64,000 nt of DNA from Paenibacillus sp. W2I17 (GCF_030815985.1 NZ_JAUSXM010000001.1:2790001-2854000); one strand, 5' to 3'; counted from the first letter of the stretch, positions 1 to 8,675 are shown. Notes: generated from the letters alone by a model not told the origin. Numbers and translations are program-made.

Positions 1-449
1 CCCGGCTGAATGTAATGATCATGTTTGTGTACACCGTGACCGTCTGGTATGTACCCGCGATGGGCATATAGAACTTGCGCTTTGCCATAATCGGAAAACA
101 CACCTACACCAATGCCTGCTACATCCGTTCGTTCCAGAATAACTTCCTCTGCTCGGTCCATCAACCGTGAACCAATACCTTGGCGCTGGAACTTCATCAG
201 CACATTAAAATCGTTAATTTCGGGAATGCCTTGTTCCCTGAAAGACGGGTAGCCGGAATCCCACAATACATTCACGTATCCCGCAAATTCTCCATTCAAC
301 TCGGCTACCAAGGTTACGCGTTCCCCATTCTGTTGTTCAGCCAAGTAATGAAGATACTGCTCAGCGAATCTCCCCCAACCCTGCTCTTGAAACGCCTTTG
401 ATATGATTACAGGATCGCTCTCATTTAACAGTCTGATATGTACACTCAT
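1..449 (-). CDS. GNAT family N-acetyltransferase (C-terminus beyond window)
   Basis: The first 149 codons of an acetyltransferase run off the left edge of the window. The acetyl-CoA pyrophosphate loop is visible as FQRQGIGSRLMDRAE, preceded by the usual beta strand ending in NDFNV, and the later segment AQVLYAHRGYIPDG is the typical last GNAT helix and strand. The ATG at 449 has an AAGGAGG ribosome site about 8 bases upstream. The substrate cannot be deduced. It is the first of eight GNAT genes in the window. Confidence 0.85.
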   Translation of the reverse strand, partial: MSVHIRLLNESDPVIISKAFQEQGWGRFAEQYLHYLAEQQNGERVTLVAELNGEFAGYVNVLWDSGYPSFREQGIPEINDFNVLMKFQRQGIGSRLMDRAEEVILERTDVAGIGVGVFSDYGKAQVLYAHRGYIPDGHGVHKHDHYIQP

Positions 450-483
450 TGATGAATCCTCCTTAAAAAGATATTTCTCCTAG

Positions 484-1008
484 CTATATTCCCAGTCTAT
501 CCCGAAGCGATGTGATGTGAGCAACATGGTGTTTGCCATGCCAAGCATACATGCCCAGATTGTAATCCAGTCTTGTCGTTTCTTCCGATGAGGGATGATA
601 AAACTGTTTGGCATAATCTGCATCTGTCAACGCGTTTAACAGAAACACCCAACGACGATGGAGGGCATCCAGAATCTGAAGCGAGAATTCGACATCCAGG
701 TCTCTTGAATCACTCAATTCAGCCCAGCGCTCTTCATAATAAGGCCGAATCGTTGGTGTATCCTCTGTCAGTGCCAACTTGAAACGAATCATACTGTTCA
801 TATGGCTGTCTGCCATGTGGTGAATGACCTGTTTGAGCATCCATCCACCTTCTCGATACGGCAGACTTAATTGCTCTTCACTTAGTCCCTTTACTGCTTC
901 TCGTGCGCGTTCAGGCAACTCAGCAATGTCCCGAATCCACTGCTCTCTCTGTGCAGACGTAACTTCGCCCGTGTGTACAAATGGTCCTATTGGAAATCTT
1001 TCATCCAT
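484..1008 (-). CDS. DinB/YfiT-family metal-dependent protein (bacillithiol transferase-like)
   Basis: This 174-residue protein matches the YfiT branch of the DinB superfamily, four-helix-bundle metal proteins several of which transfer bacillithiol to electrophiles or drugs. A histidine cluster near residues 63-69 (IHHMADSH) and the C-terminal WHGKHHVAHI (H157, H160/161, H164) would form the three-His metal site. The N-terminus DERFPIGPF is typical of YfiT proteins. The start has AGGAGG 8 bases upstream. A detoxification role is inferred from the family. Confidence 0.85.
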   Translation of the reverse strand: MDERFPIGPFVHTGEVTSAQREQWIRDIAELPERAREAVKGLSEEQLSLPYREGGWMLKQVIHHMADSHMNSMIRFKLALTEDTPTIRPYYEERWAELSDSRDLDVEFSLQILDALHRRWVFLLNALTDADYAKQFYHPSSEETTRLDYNLGMYAWHGKHHVAHITSLRDRLGI

Positions 1009-1056
1009 CCATTATTCCTCCTTGTTTGTATGATTCAAAATAACTTTTAGTATTAT

Positions 1057-1599
1057 CTAAGGAGCATATTCCATAAGCCAACAGTCTCTCATCTGTCCTT
1101 CATGCTGCTCATGTTTCTCCAACAGCTTAATCTTTTGGAAACCACATTTCTCGTAACAGGATATCGCTCGCAAGTTCCAGGATTGAGGGTCCATAACCAC
1201 TTTACGGGCTTGTTTTTCATTAATCAGATAAGCCAGCATGGATTGCATCAACTGTGTACCAATGCCTTTATTCCAGTAGTCTACCTCACCAATAAACTGA
1301 TCCGTTCCATAGATGATCTCATCCGTGTCTCCATAACCATACTCCGTTCGCTCTTCTTCCTCAAGCTCATAGAACTGAATGTATCCAATCGGATGTCCTC
1401 CATACTCAACGATACAGCGGGTAGCATCATCTTTCTGATTGTAAAAATGCTCTCTCACCTGTTCCAGGTCATGCGGCCGATCACGCCCTTCATAGTATTG
1501 AAGGACTTCCGGGTCTGACAGCCACTTCACCAGGTGTTGTTCATCTTCTGTGTCCAAGAAACGTACGGTGATTTCATTCGATTCATATACATTCATCAT
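1057..1599 (-). CDS. AAC(6')-like aminoglycoside N-acetyltransferase homologue
   Basis: This GNAT protein of about 180 residues resembles the acetyltransferase half of AAC(6')-Ie. Shared landmarks are the KWLSDPEVLQYYEGRD N-terminal block, the block DEIIYGTDQFIGE, the YWNKGIGT acetyl-CoA loop, and the C-terminal HEQHEGQMRDCWLMEY. AAC(6') enzymes acetylate the 6'-amine of aminoglycosides. I prefer the third Met (1599) because AAGGAG lies only 2 bases from the first ATG but 8 from this one. The preceding gene ends about 6 bases upstream, so the two may be cotranscribed. Whether it confers resistance cannot be read from sequence. Confidence 0.8.
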   Translation of the reverse strand: MMNVYESNEITVRFLDTEDEQHLVKWLSDPEVLQYYEGRDRPHDLEQVREHFYNQKDDATRCIVEYGGHPIGYIQFYELEEEERTEYGYGDTDEIIYGTDQFIGEVDYWNKGIGTQLMQSMLAYLINEKQARKVVMDPQSWNLRAISCYEKCGFQKIKLLEKHEQHEGQMRDCWLMEYAP

Positions 1600-1604
1600 T
1601 CTCA

Positions 1605-2144
1605 TTACTCCTTATTGATCTCCAGATTCTCACCCGTAACCCAACTCAGATCCTTCCCTAACAAATGCTCGTTGTGAACATAATACACCATGGGATTCTC
1701 AAGCGGCTGAGTCGTTCCATCCAAAGATCTGAGCGTTAACCGCAACTTGTAGCTCCCTATCTCATCAGGTATCGCAAATCCTATCAGATTATCAGCTGAT
1801 TTCATGGTTTTCCCCTGCGCCTTCAGATACTTTTCCAGAATGACTTGATCAAAATAGGAGCTGCCAACAGACGAAGGCATGTACCATGCATCATCTTGTT
1901 CTTCAGTGAATGTGACCCCTTCCCATCCAGGCACAACGGGATACACCATATGTTGATCCTTGTCTTCTCTTTTTCGCGTTATCTCTAACTCTACCTCAAC
2001 TGCATCCGTATCAATCTGCCTGATTGTGCCTGCCATCACAACATCCTGAGCACTCACACTTGGAATAACATAGCTGTATATGAGCAGAGTCACCAAGAGG
2101 ATTATCGTTATTCCCGTAATCCAAAATATTGTATTTTTACGCAT
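1605..2144 (-). CDS. membrane-anchored hypothetical protein
   Basis: 179 residues with one N-terminal transmembrane segment (about residues 8-30, hydrophobic after MRKNT) and a soluble, probably extracytoplasmic remainder. I recognise no family. The ATG has GGGAGG upstream. The gene ends just before the AAC(6')-like gene and may share its transcript. Function unknown. Confidence 0.7.
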   Translation of the reverse strand: MRKNTIFWITGITIILLVTLLIYSYVIPSVSAQDVVMAGTIRQIDTDAVEVELEITRKREDKDQHMVYPVVPGWEGVTFTEEQDDAWYMPSSVGSSYFDQVILEKYLKAQGKTMKSADNLIGFAIPDEIGSYKLRLTLRSLDGTTQPLENPMVYYVHNEHLLGKDLSWVTGENLEINKE

Positions 2145-2165
2145 CTGTCTGATCCTCCCGTCTGG

Positions 2166-2606
2166 TTAATCATACTTCTGGAGTAGCTCCTTCTCTGTTA
2201 AAGATTGAGTTAACCTATCCAACTCAGGTGATGCCGTCCAATCACTGGAGGTGTTCAATCCATGTTTGATTGTATGTATCGCACTATGTGCAGACATATA
2301 TATATTATGGTGGACTCCCGGCTGGACAATGATGTGCTCTCCTTCACGCATCACTCGAATGGAAAACATCTGATCGTCTCCATAACTGGCATACGCAATC
2401 CATCCGGTTTGCACCACATAAAACTCCGTTAGGTTGATATGTACATGACTGTTTTGCCATGCTCCGTGGGGAGAGGCAACGGTTCTACAATAGTAACTGC
2501 CATCTTCTGCTATTATTTTATATTTCTGTTCCCCGTTCGCCATCTGCTCGAAGCTGGTTTTGACACCCGTTTCACCATATTTCTGTTCTGAAAATTCTGT
2601 GTTCAA
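2166..2606 (-). CDS. cupin-domain protein
   Basis: 146 residues forming a single small beta-barrel cupin. The first cupin motif is visible as HVHINLTEFYVV (HxH then E) and the second as PGVHHNIYM. A metal-bound small-molecule enzyme or binding protein is likely but the substrate is unknown. An AGGAGG-type site precedes the ATG. It is divergent from spo0M, with about 180 bases between the two starts. Confidence 0.8.
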   Translation of the reverse strand: MNTEFSEQKYGETGVKTSFEQMANGEQKYKIIAEDGSYYCRTVASPHGAWQNSHVHINLTEFYVVQTGWIAYASYGDDQMFSIRVMREGEHIIVQPGVHHNIYMSAHSAIHTIKHGLNTSSDWTASPELDRLTQSLTEKELLQKYD

Positions 2607-2674
2607 TCGGCTTCACCTCCTGACAAATAATCCCTTTATTTAAACATTCGACATAGGTAAGTCGATTCTCCTGT

Positions 2675-2703
2675 TTGGATATGCGATATATCTTTGCTAA
2701 AAT
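2675..2703 (+). promoter_or_regulatory. probable sigma-A promoter of spo0M
   Basis: TTGGAT (2675-2680), 17-base spacer, TAAAAT (2698-2703). It would give a leader of about 80 bases before the spo0M ATG. In Bacillus subtilis spo0M depends on sigma-H; I see no clear sigma-H site here. Confidence 0.5.
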
Positions 2704-2790
2704 ATGAAACCCTTCTCTTCCAGCTTCCGTATTAAGGTCGAAGCCGTATGTATCCCATATAATAAACCATCTGATCTGGAGGTTGAGCGC

Positions 2791-3564
2791 ATGTCATTTT
2801 TCAAGAAAATGTTAGCCAGTGTAGGTGTTGGAGCAGCCAAAGTAAATACAGAATTGCATACACCAGAGGTCACGCCTGGAGGAATCATCTCGGGGGTTGT
2901 GTACATTGAAGGTGGAGATGTGGAACAGAACGTAGATCGAATCTATCTTTCAATCAAAACCCATTACATACGGGAGCACGATGATCGCAAAGTAAAAGAA
3001 ACAGCCGTTATATCCAAATATTTACTCACCGAAGGTTTCACATTACAGCCCGGAGCCAAATTGGAGAAAGACTTCTCATTTGACTTACCAGAAAACCTGC
3101 CTATTACGCTACATCGTGCAGAGGTGTGGGTAGAGACGGGCCTCGATATTTCAAGCGCTGTAGACCCTTCAGACCGGGACAGACTGCATGTTGTTCCTAG
3201 CAAAGACATGAACACCGTGCTCGATGCAATTGATATCCTTGGTTTCAAGCTCCGTGAAGTAACCAACGACTATGCGCCGAAGCTGGGTGGCAATCTGCCA
3301 TTTGTACAGGAATTTGAATTTGTACCAACAAACAAGTTCCGTGGGCATCTGGATGAGCTGGAAGTCATGTTCTATCCGATGGGCGATTCGCTGGAGCTGC
3401 TATTACAGATCGATCGCCGCGCTCGTGGCTTCAGTGGAATGTTCTCCGAAGCCATGGGCACGGATGAAAGTTTTGTCCGCCTGCATCTGTATGAACGACA
3501 TCTGGCGCGAGGGGCGCATTCTGTCGCTCAAGGACTGGAAGAGATCATTTCCAAACATATTTAA
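2791..3564 (+). CDS. spo0M: sporulation-control protein Spo0M
   Basis: 257-residue arrestin-like beta-sandwich protein of the Spo0M family, the usual length. The opening MSFFKKMLASVGVGAAKV, the GVVYIEGG strand and the C-terminal half with the MFYPMGDSLELLLQIDRR segment are characteristic. Spo0M affects sporulation in B. subtilis by an incompletely known mechanism and localises near the cell pole and septum. The ATG at 2791 is chosen over an in-frame upstream ATG at 2704 because it has GGAGG 9 bases upstream. It stands alone between a promoter and a strong terminator. Confidence 0.95.
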   Translation: MSFFKKMLASVGVGAAKVNTELHTPEVTPGGIISGVVYIEGGDVEQNVDRIYLSIKTHYIREHDDRKVKETAVISKYLLTEGFTLQPGAKLEKDFSFDLPENLPITLHRAEVWVETGLDISSAVDPSDRDRLHVVPSKDMNTVLDAIDILGFKLREVTNDYAPKLGGNLPFVQEFEFVPTNKFRGHLDELEVMFYPMGDSLELLLQIDRRARGFSGMFSEAMGTDESFVRLHLYERHLARGAHSVAQGLEEIISKHI

Positions 3565-3583
3565 TCTATAGTTTGTGTTAACG

Positions 3584-3634
3584 AAAAAAAACCGTCCTTT
3601 ATCAGATGCGTCGTCTGATGGAGGACGGTTTTTT
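3584..3634. terminator. bidirectional rho-independent terminator
   Basis: A-tract, ACCGTCC stem, inner ATCAGA/TCTGAT stem, GGACGGT and T-run. It serves spo0M on the plus strand and the 3663-3956 gene on the minus strand. Confidence 0.9.
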
Positions 3635-3662
3635 GGTTGGTTCAGTTTCACAAGACAATACT

Positions 3663-3956
3663 TCAAGAACGCTGTGTCCAGCGTTCCATTCCTGATCGAA
3701 GACCGTAATATACTGCGGCGAGCAAAACGAATCCGGCAACAGCCATGATCATGGATGTTGTATCCCACCGAACAATAGTTCCAAAAGCAACCTTGGATTG
3801 CAATGGGTTACCGGAAGAAGCGGTGTTCATCAGATCAGGTACGTAATTCATAGTCATAATCATGCCTTGGACGACATTCCAAGCTGCAAAACCAATGATG
3901 AATAACAGGGTAACCAGAACGGATTCCATCGCTAATCGTTTGTTCATGCTTGTCAT
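3663..3956 (-). CDS. two-helix membrane protein, unknown
   Basis: 97 residues with two hydrophobic segments, about residues 12-33 and 67-87, ending in a basic RSGMERWTQRS tail. No family recognised. It lies 18 bases after the DUF4375-like gene, so the two probably form a transcript ending at the shared terminator. Confidence 0.65.
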   Translation of the reverse strand: MTSMNKRLAMESVLVTLLFIIGFAAWNVVQGMIMTMNYVPDLMNTASSGNPLQSKVAFGTIVRWDTTSMIMAVAGFVLLAAVYYGLRSGMERWTQRS

Positions 3957-3974
3957 TTACCTCCTCTTCCCAAT

Positions 3975-4544
3975 TCAATTAGACAAAACGTGCTGCATCT
4001 CCTGTTTCAAACGTTCTTTATTTTCGTCCACATATTGATACAGCAGGTCAAAGCTTTCTTCGTTATCCGATTGCATGCTCAAATTCGCAGCTTCCAGTTC
4101 AATCTGCTGTAATACCTCATGAATCTGTTCCCCGTGTGTTTGCAGGCTTGTCGTGATGTCATCTTCGGACAGGCCATTCACATTATCTCGTAATTGCCCG
4201 TGCGTTACGCCGCTTTCAGACAACATCTGCTCTATTTTCTTCAGGATCACGGCATCTGCATCATTGCCGATCCGCTCCATAGCTACTATCGTCTCACCCA
4301 GATACTGTCCGCTGGCATTCTCAAGGAAACCGGTCATCCCGTTCATGGACAGCTCGGTATCCAGATCGATGATCAGAATGATATCTCGCAATACTTGCGG
4401 AAGTTCCTGCCCACTTTCTCGAATCGTCGCAAATTCAGCCCGGTAAAGGTCCATCGCAACACTCCCCACCACTTCTTCACCTGACATCTCTTCAAGCTGA
4501 TCAAGTGGTAACAACTCCTGCAATTCTTTTTGTAACTTGTTCAT
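3975..4544 (-). CDS. DUF4375 (DMP19-like) protein
   Basis: 189-residue acidic, helical protein. The segment NGMTGFLENASGQYLGET followed by an alternating Ile/Ala helix resembles the DUF4375 signature (NGG-F-x-Y-N-S-G...), the fold of the Neisseria DNA-mimic protein DMP19. Most DUF4375 proteins have no known function and DNA mimicry should not be assumed. The C-terminal 60 residues are charged and probably helical. The call rests on a short motif. Confidence 0.55.
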   Translation of the reverse strand: MNKLQKELQELLPLDQLEEMSGEEVVGSVAMDLYRAEFATIRESGQELPQVLRDIILIIDLDTELSMNGMTGFLENASGQYLGETIVAMERIGNDADAVILKKIEQMLSESGVTHGQLRDNVNGLSEDDITTSLQTHGEQIHEVLQQIELEAANLSMQSDNEESFDLLYQYVDENKERLKQEMQHVLSN

Positions 4545-4691
4545 CTTTCTCTGCCTCCTGTATCTCTATCTATATATACGCCGACACGTTATTACATCAT
4601 AGCAGAATACGCTATATAAGTTGAACTTACGGAAGTTTACATGTTCGTTCCGAAGTCATTTTACAGGGAATATCGTCAAGTTAACGTGTAC

Positions 4692-4720
4692 TTGACCTCT
4701 GGAAAATGTTCCGCTGTTAT
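4692..4720 (+). promoter_or_regulatory. sigma-A promoter of the GT4 gene
   Basis: TTGACC (4692-4697), exactly 17 bases, TGTTAT (4715-4720). The expected start site is about 25 bases before the ATG, just leaving room for the GGGAGGGG ribosome site. This supports the downstream start over the longer reading frame that opens at 4641. Confidence 0.65.
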
Positions 4721-4751
4721 GATCTTGGCATCACGAGTCTTGGGAGGGGTA

Positions 4752-5912
4752 ATGATGCGCCTGGCCTTGTTCACAGACACCTATCTTCCGGAAACCAATG
4801 GTGTTGCTGGCACGCTCCACCGCTTGAGTAACCATCTGAACCGCAGAAGAATTGAACATCTGCTGTTTACTCCGAACTCCGTCATTGAAGGAAGCCATGA
4901 GACTCAAGTCAGATCGATTGCCAACATCCCTTTTTTTCTGTATCCCGAATGCCGCATTGCTCTACCCAACAGAGCAGACACTCACAAGCAGCTACAGACC
5001 TTTCAACCCGATCTGCTGCATATCGCCACACCTTTTAATATGGGGCTGCTTGGTCTGAGGTATGCGCTCAAACACCATCTTCCGCATGTTGTCTCCTACC
5101 ATACCCACTTCGATCGTTATCTCGAATACTACCGGTTGAAAAGTATGATTCCTCTCTACTGGAAGTATATCCAGTGGTTCCACCGTGCCTGTGATGCAAC
5201 CCTAACTCCATCGCAGGAAACGTTAAACACCCTGCAAACCCAAGGCATTCAGCGTCTGAAACTTTGGTCTCGCGGGATTGATTGCAACCTGTACTCCCCT
5301 GATAAACGCAGCTCGGATATCCGTGAACGATACCGCATCACCGCTCCCCTTATTCTACTCTACGTTGGACGCATTGCCCCGGAAAAAGATATCGCTACGC
5401 TCACGACTACCATGCAGCAGCTGCCCCAGGAAATGCAGTCCCGTGTACACTGGATTATCGTTGGCGACGGCCCATCTCTCCCCAAAATGCGTCTGCAATC
5501 CCCATCCAATGTCACCTTTACAGGCTATAAGCATGGCGAAGAACTTGCTGTTATGTATGCTTCGGCAGATCTGTTTGTGTTTCCTTCCTCTACGGAGACA
5601 TTTGGCAATGTGGTACTGGAAGCGATGGCTTCAGGACTCCCTGTGGTGGCGGCCAATGCCGGAGGTGTAAAGGATCTGATATCCCACCACCGCAATGGTG
5701 TATTATTCGAGCCAGGTCAGCCCGATGCACTGATTCGGGAGATATGTCTCTGGGGAAATCACGTGAACCAATTGAGGATGATGGGACTGGAAGGCAGAAA
5801 CCTGGCTGAGCAGCGGTCATGGGAGCATATTTTTGATACACTAATCGGGGATTATGAGGAAGCTATAGAACATCGGAACAGAAAAACGAAAGATCGAATT
5901 ATTACAGCGTAA
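4752..5912 (+). CDS. GT4-family glycosyltransferase
   Basis: 386-residue retaining GT-B glycosyltransferase. It has the N-terminal donor/acceptor loop LFTDTYLPETNGVAGT, the central YVGRIAPEKD strand that begins the nucleotide-sugar domain, and the E-x7-E motif in SSTETFGNVVLEAMASG. The N-terminus is closest to alpha-mannosyl and SqdX-type enzymes that glycosylate membrane lipids. The donor and acceptor are unknown. Start: ATG at 4752 (or the adjacent ATG at 4755) after GGGAGGGG and a matching promoter. Confidence 0.88.
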   Translation: MMRLALFTDTYLPETNGVAGTLHRLSNHLNRRRIEHLLFTPNSVIEGSHETQVRSIANIPFFLYPECRIALPNRADTHKQLQTFQPDLLHIATPFNMGLLGLRYALKHHLPHVVSYHTHFDRYLEYYRLKSMIPLYWKYIQWFHRACDATLTPSQETLNTLQTQGIQRLKLWSRGIDCNLYSPDKRSSDIRERYRITAPLILLYVGRIAPEKDIATLTTTMQQLPQEMQSRVHWIIVGDGPSLPKMRLQSPSNVTFTGYKHGEELAVMYASADLFVFPSSTETFGNVVLEAMASGLPVVAANAGGVKDLISHHRNGVLFEPGQPDALIREICLWGNHVNQLRMMGLEGRNLAEQRSWEHIFDTLIGDYEEAIEHRNRKTKDRIITA

Positions 5913-6160
5913 TCACCTGTCTTGAGGTTATGCCACAACCCATAACTACCGCCACTGCCTTATGCAAAATTAAACCGGTTCGCTCGTTCAGGCTGCCATA
6001 GCATTTACACTCTGCTACGGTCAGCCTGAAACATGTTTCCAATACGTTTCATAACAAAACCTCCTTCTTGGAATGGGTTAAGCTATTTACACGGTATGTA
6101 GACAGATAGAAGCCGAAGTTATTGGAATTATTTAGAGTGTTTTGAATGATTGTATATAGA
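5913..6160. other. intergenic region with a long imperfect hairpin
   Basis: No coding potential seen. Bases 5987-6030 form a hairpin whose arms are TTCAGGCTG-CCATAGCA and TGCTACGG-TCAGCCTGAA, about 16 pairs with one bulge and a G-T pair. It lacks a clean T-run on either strand, so it is a weak terminator for the GT4 gene or an RNA-stability element. Confidence 0.5.
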
Positions 6161-6200
6161 AAAAAGGCATGATCTCATTGAACTGAATCATGCCTTTTAT
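6161..6200. terminator. bidirectional terminator
   Basis: AAAAAGGCATGAT and ATCATGCCTTTTAT arms around a 14-base loop. It is placed to end the minus-strand gene 6211-6882 and any readthrough from the GT4 gene. Confidence 0.8.
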
Positions 6201-6210
6201 TGCAAACAAT

Positions 6211-6882
6211 CTATTGGTTGAATTTACTGAACGGGACTTTGATATCTACAAACCCTTTAGCGTAGGGTGCAACCTCATAAGGATAGAATCGGATGACGAT
6301 CCCTTGATCATAGAAAAAGAATTCAGATGTTTGATCAAGCTGAAAATCATAAATATTTTCTTCAAAAATAGAAACTCCTGCATTATACATGGCTAATAGA
6401 CTGTTGGAGATTGATTTCTCTACCTTCTCCATCTGAGTATCATCTTTAACATACTCGCTTAGCTTCAGTTCTTTCCCCGTTCTTAAATCATAGTTATATG
6501 AATTTGTCGCATCCATTCCATGTGCTCCGCCAGTGTACACATGATCTTCATATACCACAGATAACTTTTCTTTTGCATTGTATTTTACACTGGCCATGGT
6601 GATGTAGAAATAATTTTTGTTTGATTTCTTTTCTTCTTTGTCCAGGCGAGCTGCTTTCACTGCGTGGAGTTTAAATGTCTTGTTCAACTTATCCGTCACA
6701 GATTTCTTTCCACCTGTTAGATGTATGTATGGCTGTCCTTTGTAATATTCGACCTTCGTTTTCACTGTAATCGTGCTGCCTGCCTCTACATGACTACTCG
6801 GAAGAATTATAGCAATCAGTACAGTGATCAACAGGTAATTTATCCATCTCAATTTTTTTCTTTCGATTCTATATTTCAACAT
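6211..6882 (-). CDS. secreted DUF3298/DUF4163 domain protein
   Basis: 223 residues with a membrane segment or signal peptide (about residues 13-33, ending near VEAGS). The mature part has the DUF4163/DUF3298 signature: VYTGGAHGM, then YDLRTGKELKLSEY, then RFYPYEVAPYAKG near the end. Family members are extracytoplasmic and mostly uncharacterised; some are RsiV-like anti-sigma factors that bind lysozyme, but no anti-sigma domain is present here. The ATG at 6882 is preferred over 6906 because GGGGG lies 9 bases upstream. It overlaps the Nudix gene by 14 bases. Confidence 0.8.
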   Translation of the reverse strand: MLKYRIERKKLRWINYLLITVLIAIILPSSHVEAGSTITVKTKVEYYKGQPYIHLTGGKKSVTDKLNKTFKLHAVKAARLDKEEKKSNKNYFYITMASVKYNAKEKLSVVYEDHVYTGGAHGMDATNSYNYDLRTGKELKLSEYVKDDTQMEKVEKSISNSLLAMYNAGVSIFEENIYDFQLDQTSEFFFYDQGIVIRFYPYEVAPYAKGFVDIKVPFSKFNQ

Positions 6883-7408
6883 TATTGATAACCCCCTTTG
6901 ACTCAAATGATTTCGTTTCCTGCATTCTATTCCATATTACCTGTGGAGTGCCCTTTAGGTCTGTTCCGCTCTGAACGTTGCCAATCCAGATGTCTTCTGC
7001 TCCCGGATGTTGTAAATAGTGCCTGAGCGTTGCTTTGATCAGAATAGACGAATGTAAGTCTAGTACCTCATCCAGCGGTATCCAGAATAACTCGCCTTCA
7101 TCCGAGGGCATAAAATGTCGATGCGTGGTCTCTCCGAAATATACAAACTGCTGCCAAATCTCACCACCGTTAACTTCCAACAGAATATACCGAAGACGAA
7201 AGTGTTCGACATCTTCTTGCTTGAATCCGGTTTCTTCTTCAATCTCCCGATAGCTGGCGCTCATGGGTGCGTTCAGTTCCCCTTGTTCCAGATGTCCGCC
7301 AATGCCACCCCAGAATTCAAAATCAAACAATCTGTTACCCGCCTTCTTCATCATCAGCATGTCTGAGCCATTGCTCAAAAACGCTGTAGCCATCTGTCTA
7401 ATCTCCAT
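6869..7408 (-). CDS. Nudix hydrolase with lengthened Nudix box
   Basis: 179 residues. The Nudix box is recognisable (GGHLEQGE ... REIEEETGF), but nine residues separate the first Glu from Arg-Glu instead of the canonical seven, a two-residue insertion in the metal-binding loop-helix. The catalytic REIEEETG core is intact. Nudix enzymes hydrolyse nucleoside diphosphates linked to another moiety; the substrate is not predictable. It overlaps and is probably coupled to the downstream DUF3298 gene. Confidence 0.85.
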   Translation of the reverse strand: MEIRQMATAFLSNGSDMLMMKKAGNRLFDFEFWGGIGGHLEQGELNAPMSASYREIEEETGFKQEDVEHFRLRYILLEVNGGEIWQQFVYFGETTHRHFMPSDEGELFWIPLDEVLDLHSSILIKATLRHYLQHPGAEDIWIGNVQSGTDLKGTPQVIWNRMQETKSFESKGVINNVEI

Positions 7409-7470
7409 ATGTATGTTCCTCGCTTTCCAGACTGTGATTATAGGAGTCTACTCGTCTATATAACTGCCTT

Positions 7471-8133
7471 CTACAGCAATTCCTTTAGCTCACTTAGATG
7501 CTCAATCGTATGTAAAGGACCCGACGTAATGCTGTCCTGCCACGGCTGGTTGACCTTCATCCAGATGGTGCTCATGCCTACGCTTGCTGCTCCTTCAATA
7601 TCGTTCACGGGATGATCGCCAATGTAAATGCATTGCTCTGGTCTTAGACCGAAATGATCGAGCGCAAGCTGAAATATGCGTGGGTCGGGCTTTTTGACTC
7701 CTGCCTCTTCTGAAACAATAATATGGTCGTAATCCTCCCGGATACCGAGTTGATCGATTTTTCCATACTGAATATCGGTCTGCCCATTGGTGATTAACCC
7801 AGTTTGGTATTTCCCACGAAGATGCTGAACGACTTCTCGCGCCTGTTCCATCAGAACTGAACTTCGCACATACTCTCTGCCATAGAACTCCATCAGTTCT
7901 GCATGTGGTGGATGCTCTGCCCAAGGCAGTTCATGCAGCAACTCGTTGAACAGAAAGGGTTTGTCCTTATAACCATCTTCATCGAGCTCAATGATTCTTT
8001 TGAGAATATCCTCCGTGGACTCAAGATGGGCAAAATAGGTTTTAATCAAACTCCGAGCGAAGCCGTCAAAGGTCATCGTTCTGTTCAGAATTGTATTGTC
8101 CAAATCAAAAATAACGGCTTTAATATGATCCAT
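7471..8133 (-). CDS. HAD-IA family hydrolase
   Basis: 220-residue HAD phosphatase with all four motifs: DLDNT (nucleophile Asp and acid/base Asp), LITNG, the KKPD lysine and GDHPVND acidic pair. A helical cap lies between motifs I and II. The closest familiar type is the YjjG/YfnB group of phosphatases. I start at ATG 8133, nine codons inside the longer frame, because GGGGGAGAAGGA precedes it. It overlaps the upstream GNAT gene by 14 bases and is probably translated with it. Confidence 0.88.
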   Translation of the reverse strand: MDHIKAVIFDLDNTILNRTMTFDGFARSLIKTYFAHLESTEDILKRIIELDEDGYKDKPFLFNELLHELPWAEHPPHAELMEFYGREYVRSSVLMEQAREVVQHLRGKYQTGLITNGQTDIQYGKIDQLGIREDYDHIIVSEEAGVKKPDPRIFQLALDHFGLRPEQCIYIGDHPVNDIEGAASVGMSTIWMKVNQPWQDSITSGPLHTIEHLSELKELL

Positions 8134-8581
8134 CTTCCTTCTCCCCCAATTCCAGTACATGCGTTATCTTCTCCATACCCGTCACTTCTCTAAATCCCAA
8201 GTTGTGATAAAAAGATCCAGCAACCGGTTGATCCGTGTACAGAACCAGTCGAGCGTAATGATTTTCCGCTTTTTGAATAACCGCATCCATCAGCCTGCGC
8301 CCAACCCCATGTCTTCGAAATTCTCTCATCACATAAAGCCTGCGAATTCTTCCGGTATCAGTCACTTCAGAATAAGGATCTCTGTTCAGACCGCAGATCC
8401 CAACCACCTTATCTTGCATTCTGCATTCAAAAAGCGCTTCATCTTCTTGCTCGAATGTATTAATTCCTGTTTCATATTCATGGATTAATCGCTCGATATG
8501 TCTGAACCCCTCACTGGAGCTTTCGGCCAGCATCGCCACTAAATCGTCATGATTCCATACCGATATCTCCTGTATCTGCAT
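8120..8581 (-). CDS. GNAT family N-acetyltransferase
   Basis: 153 residues with the GNAT acetyl-CoA loop MREFRRHGVGRRLMDAV and the YHNLGFREV last strand. GGAGG lies 9 bases before the ATG. It is coupled to the HAD gene downstream. Substrate unknown. Confidence 0.85.
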   Translation of the reverse strand: MQIQEISVWNHDDLVAMLAESSSEGFRHIERLIHEYETGINTFEQEDEALFECRMQDKVVGICGLNRDPYSEVTDTGRIRRLYVMREFRRHGVGRRLMDAVIQKAENHYARLVLYTDQPVAGSFYHNLGFREVTGMEKITHVLELGEKEDGSY

Positions 8582-8675
8582 GGTGTAACCGCCTCCATCA
8601 TTTTAAATCAATGGTACACATGCAAACCCAACCATACATTGAATGATGGCCGGGTTTATCTTGTACAGCTCATTA

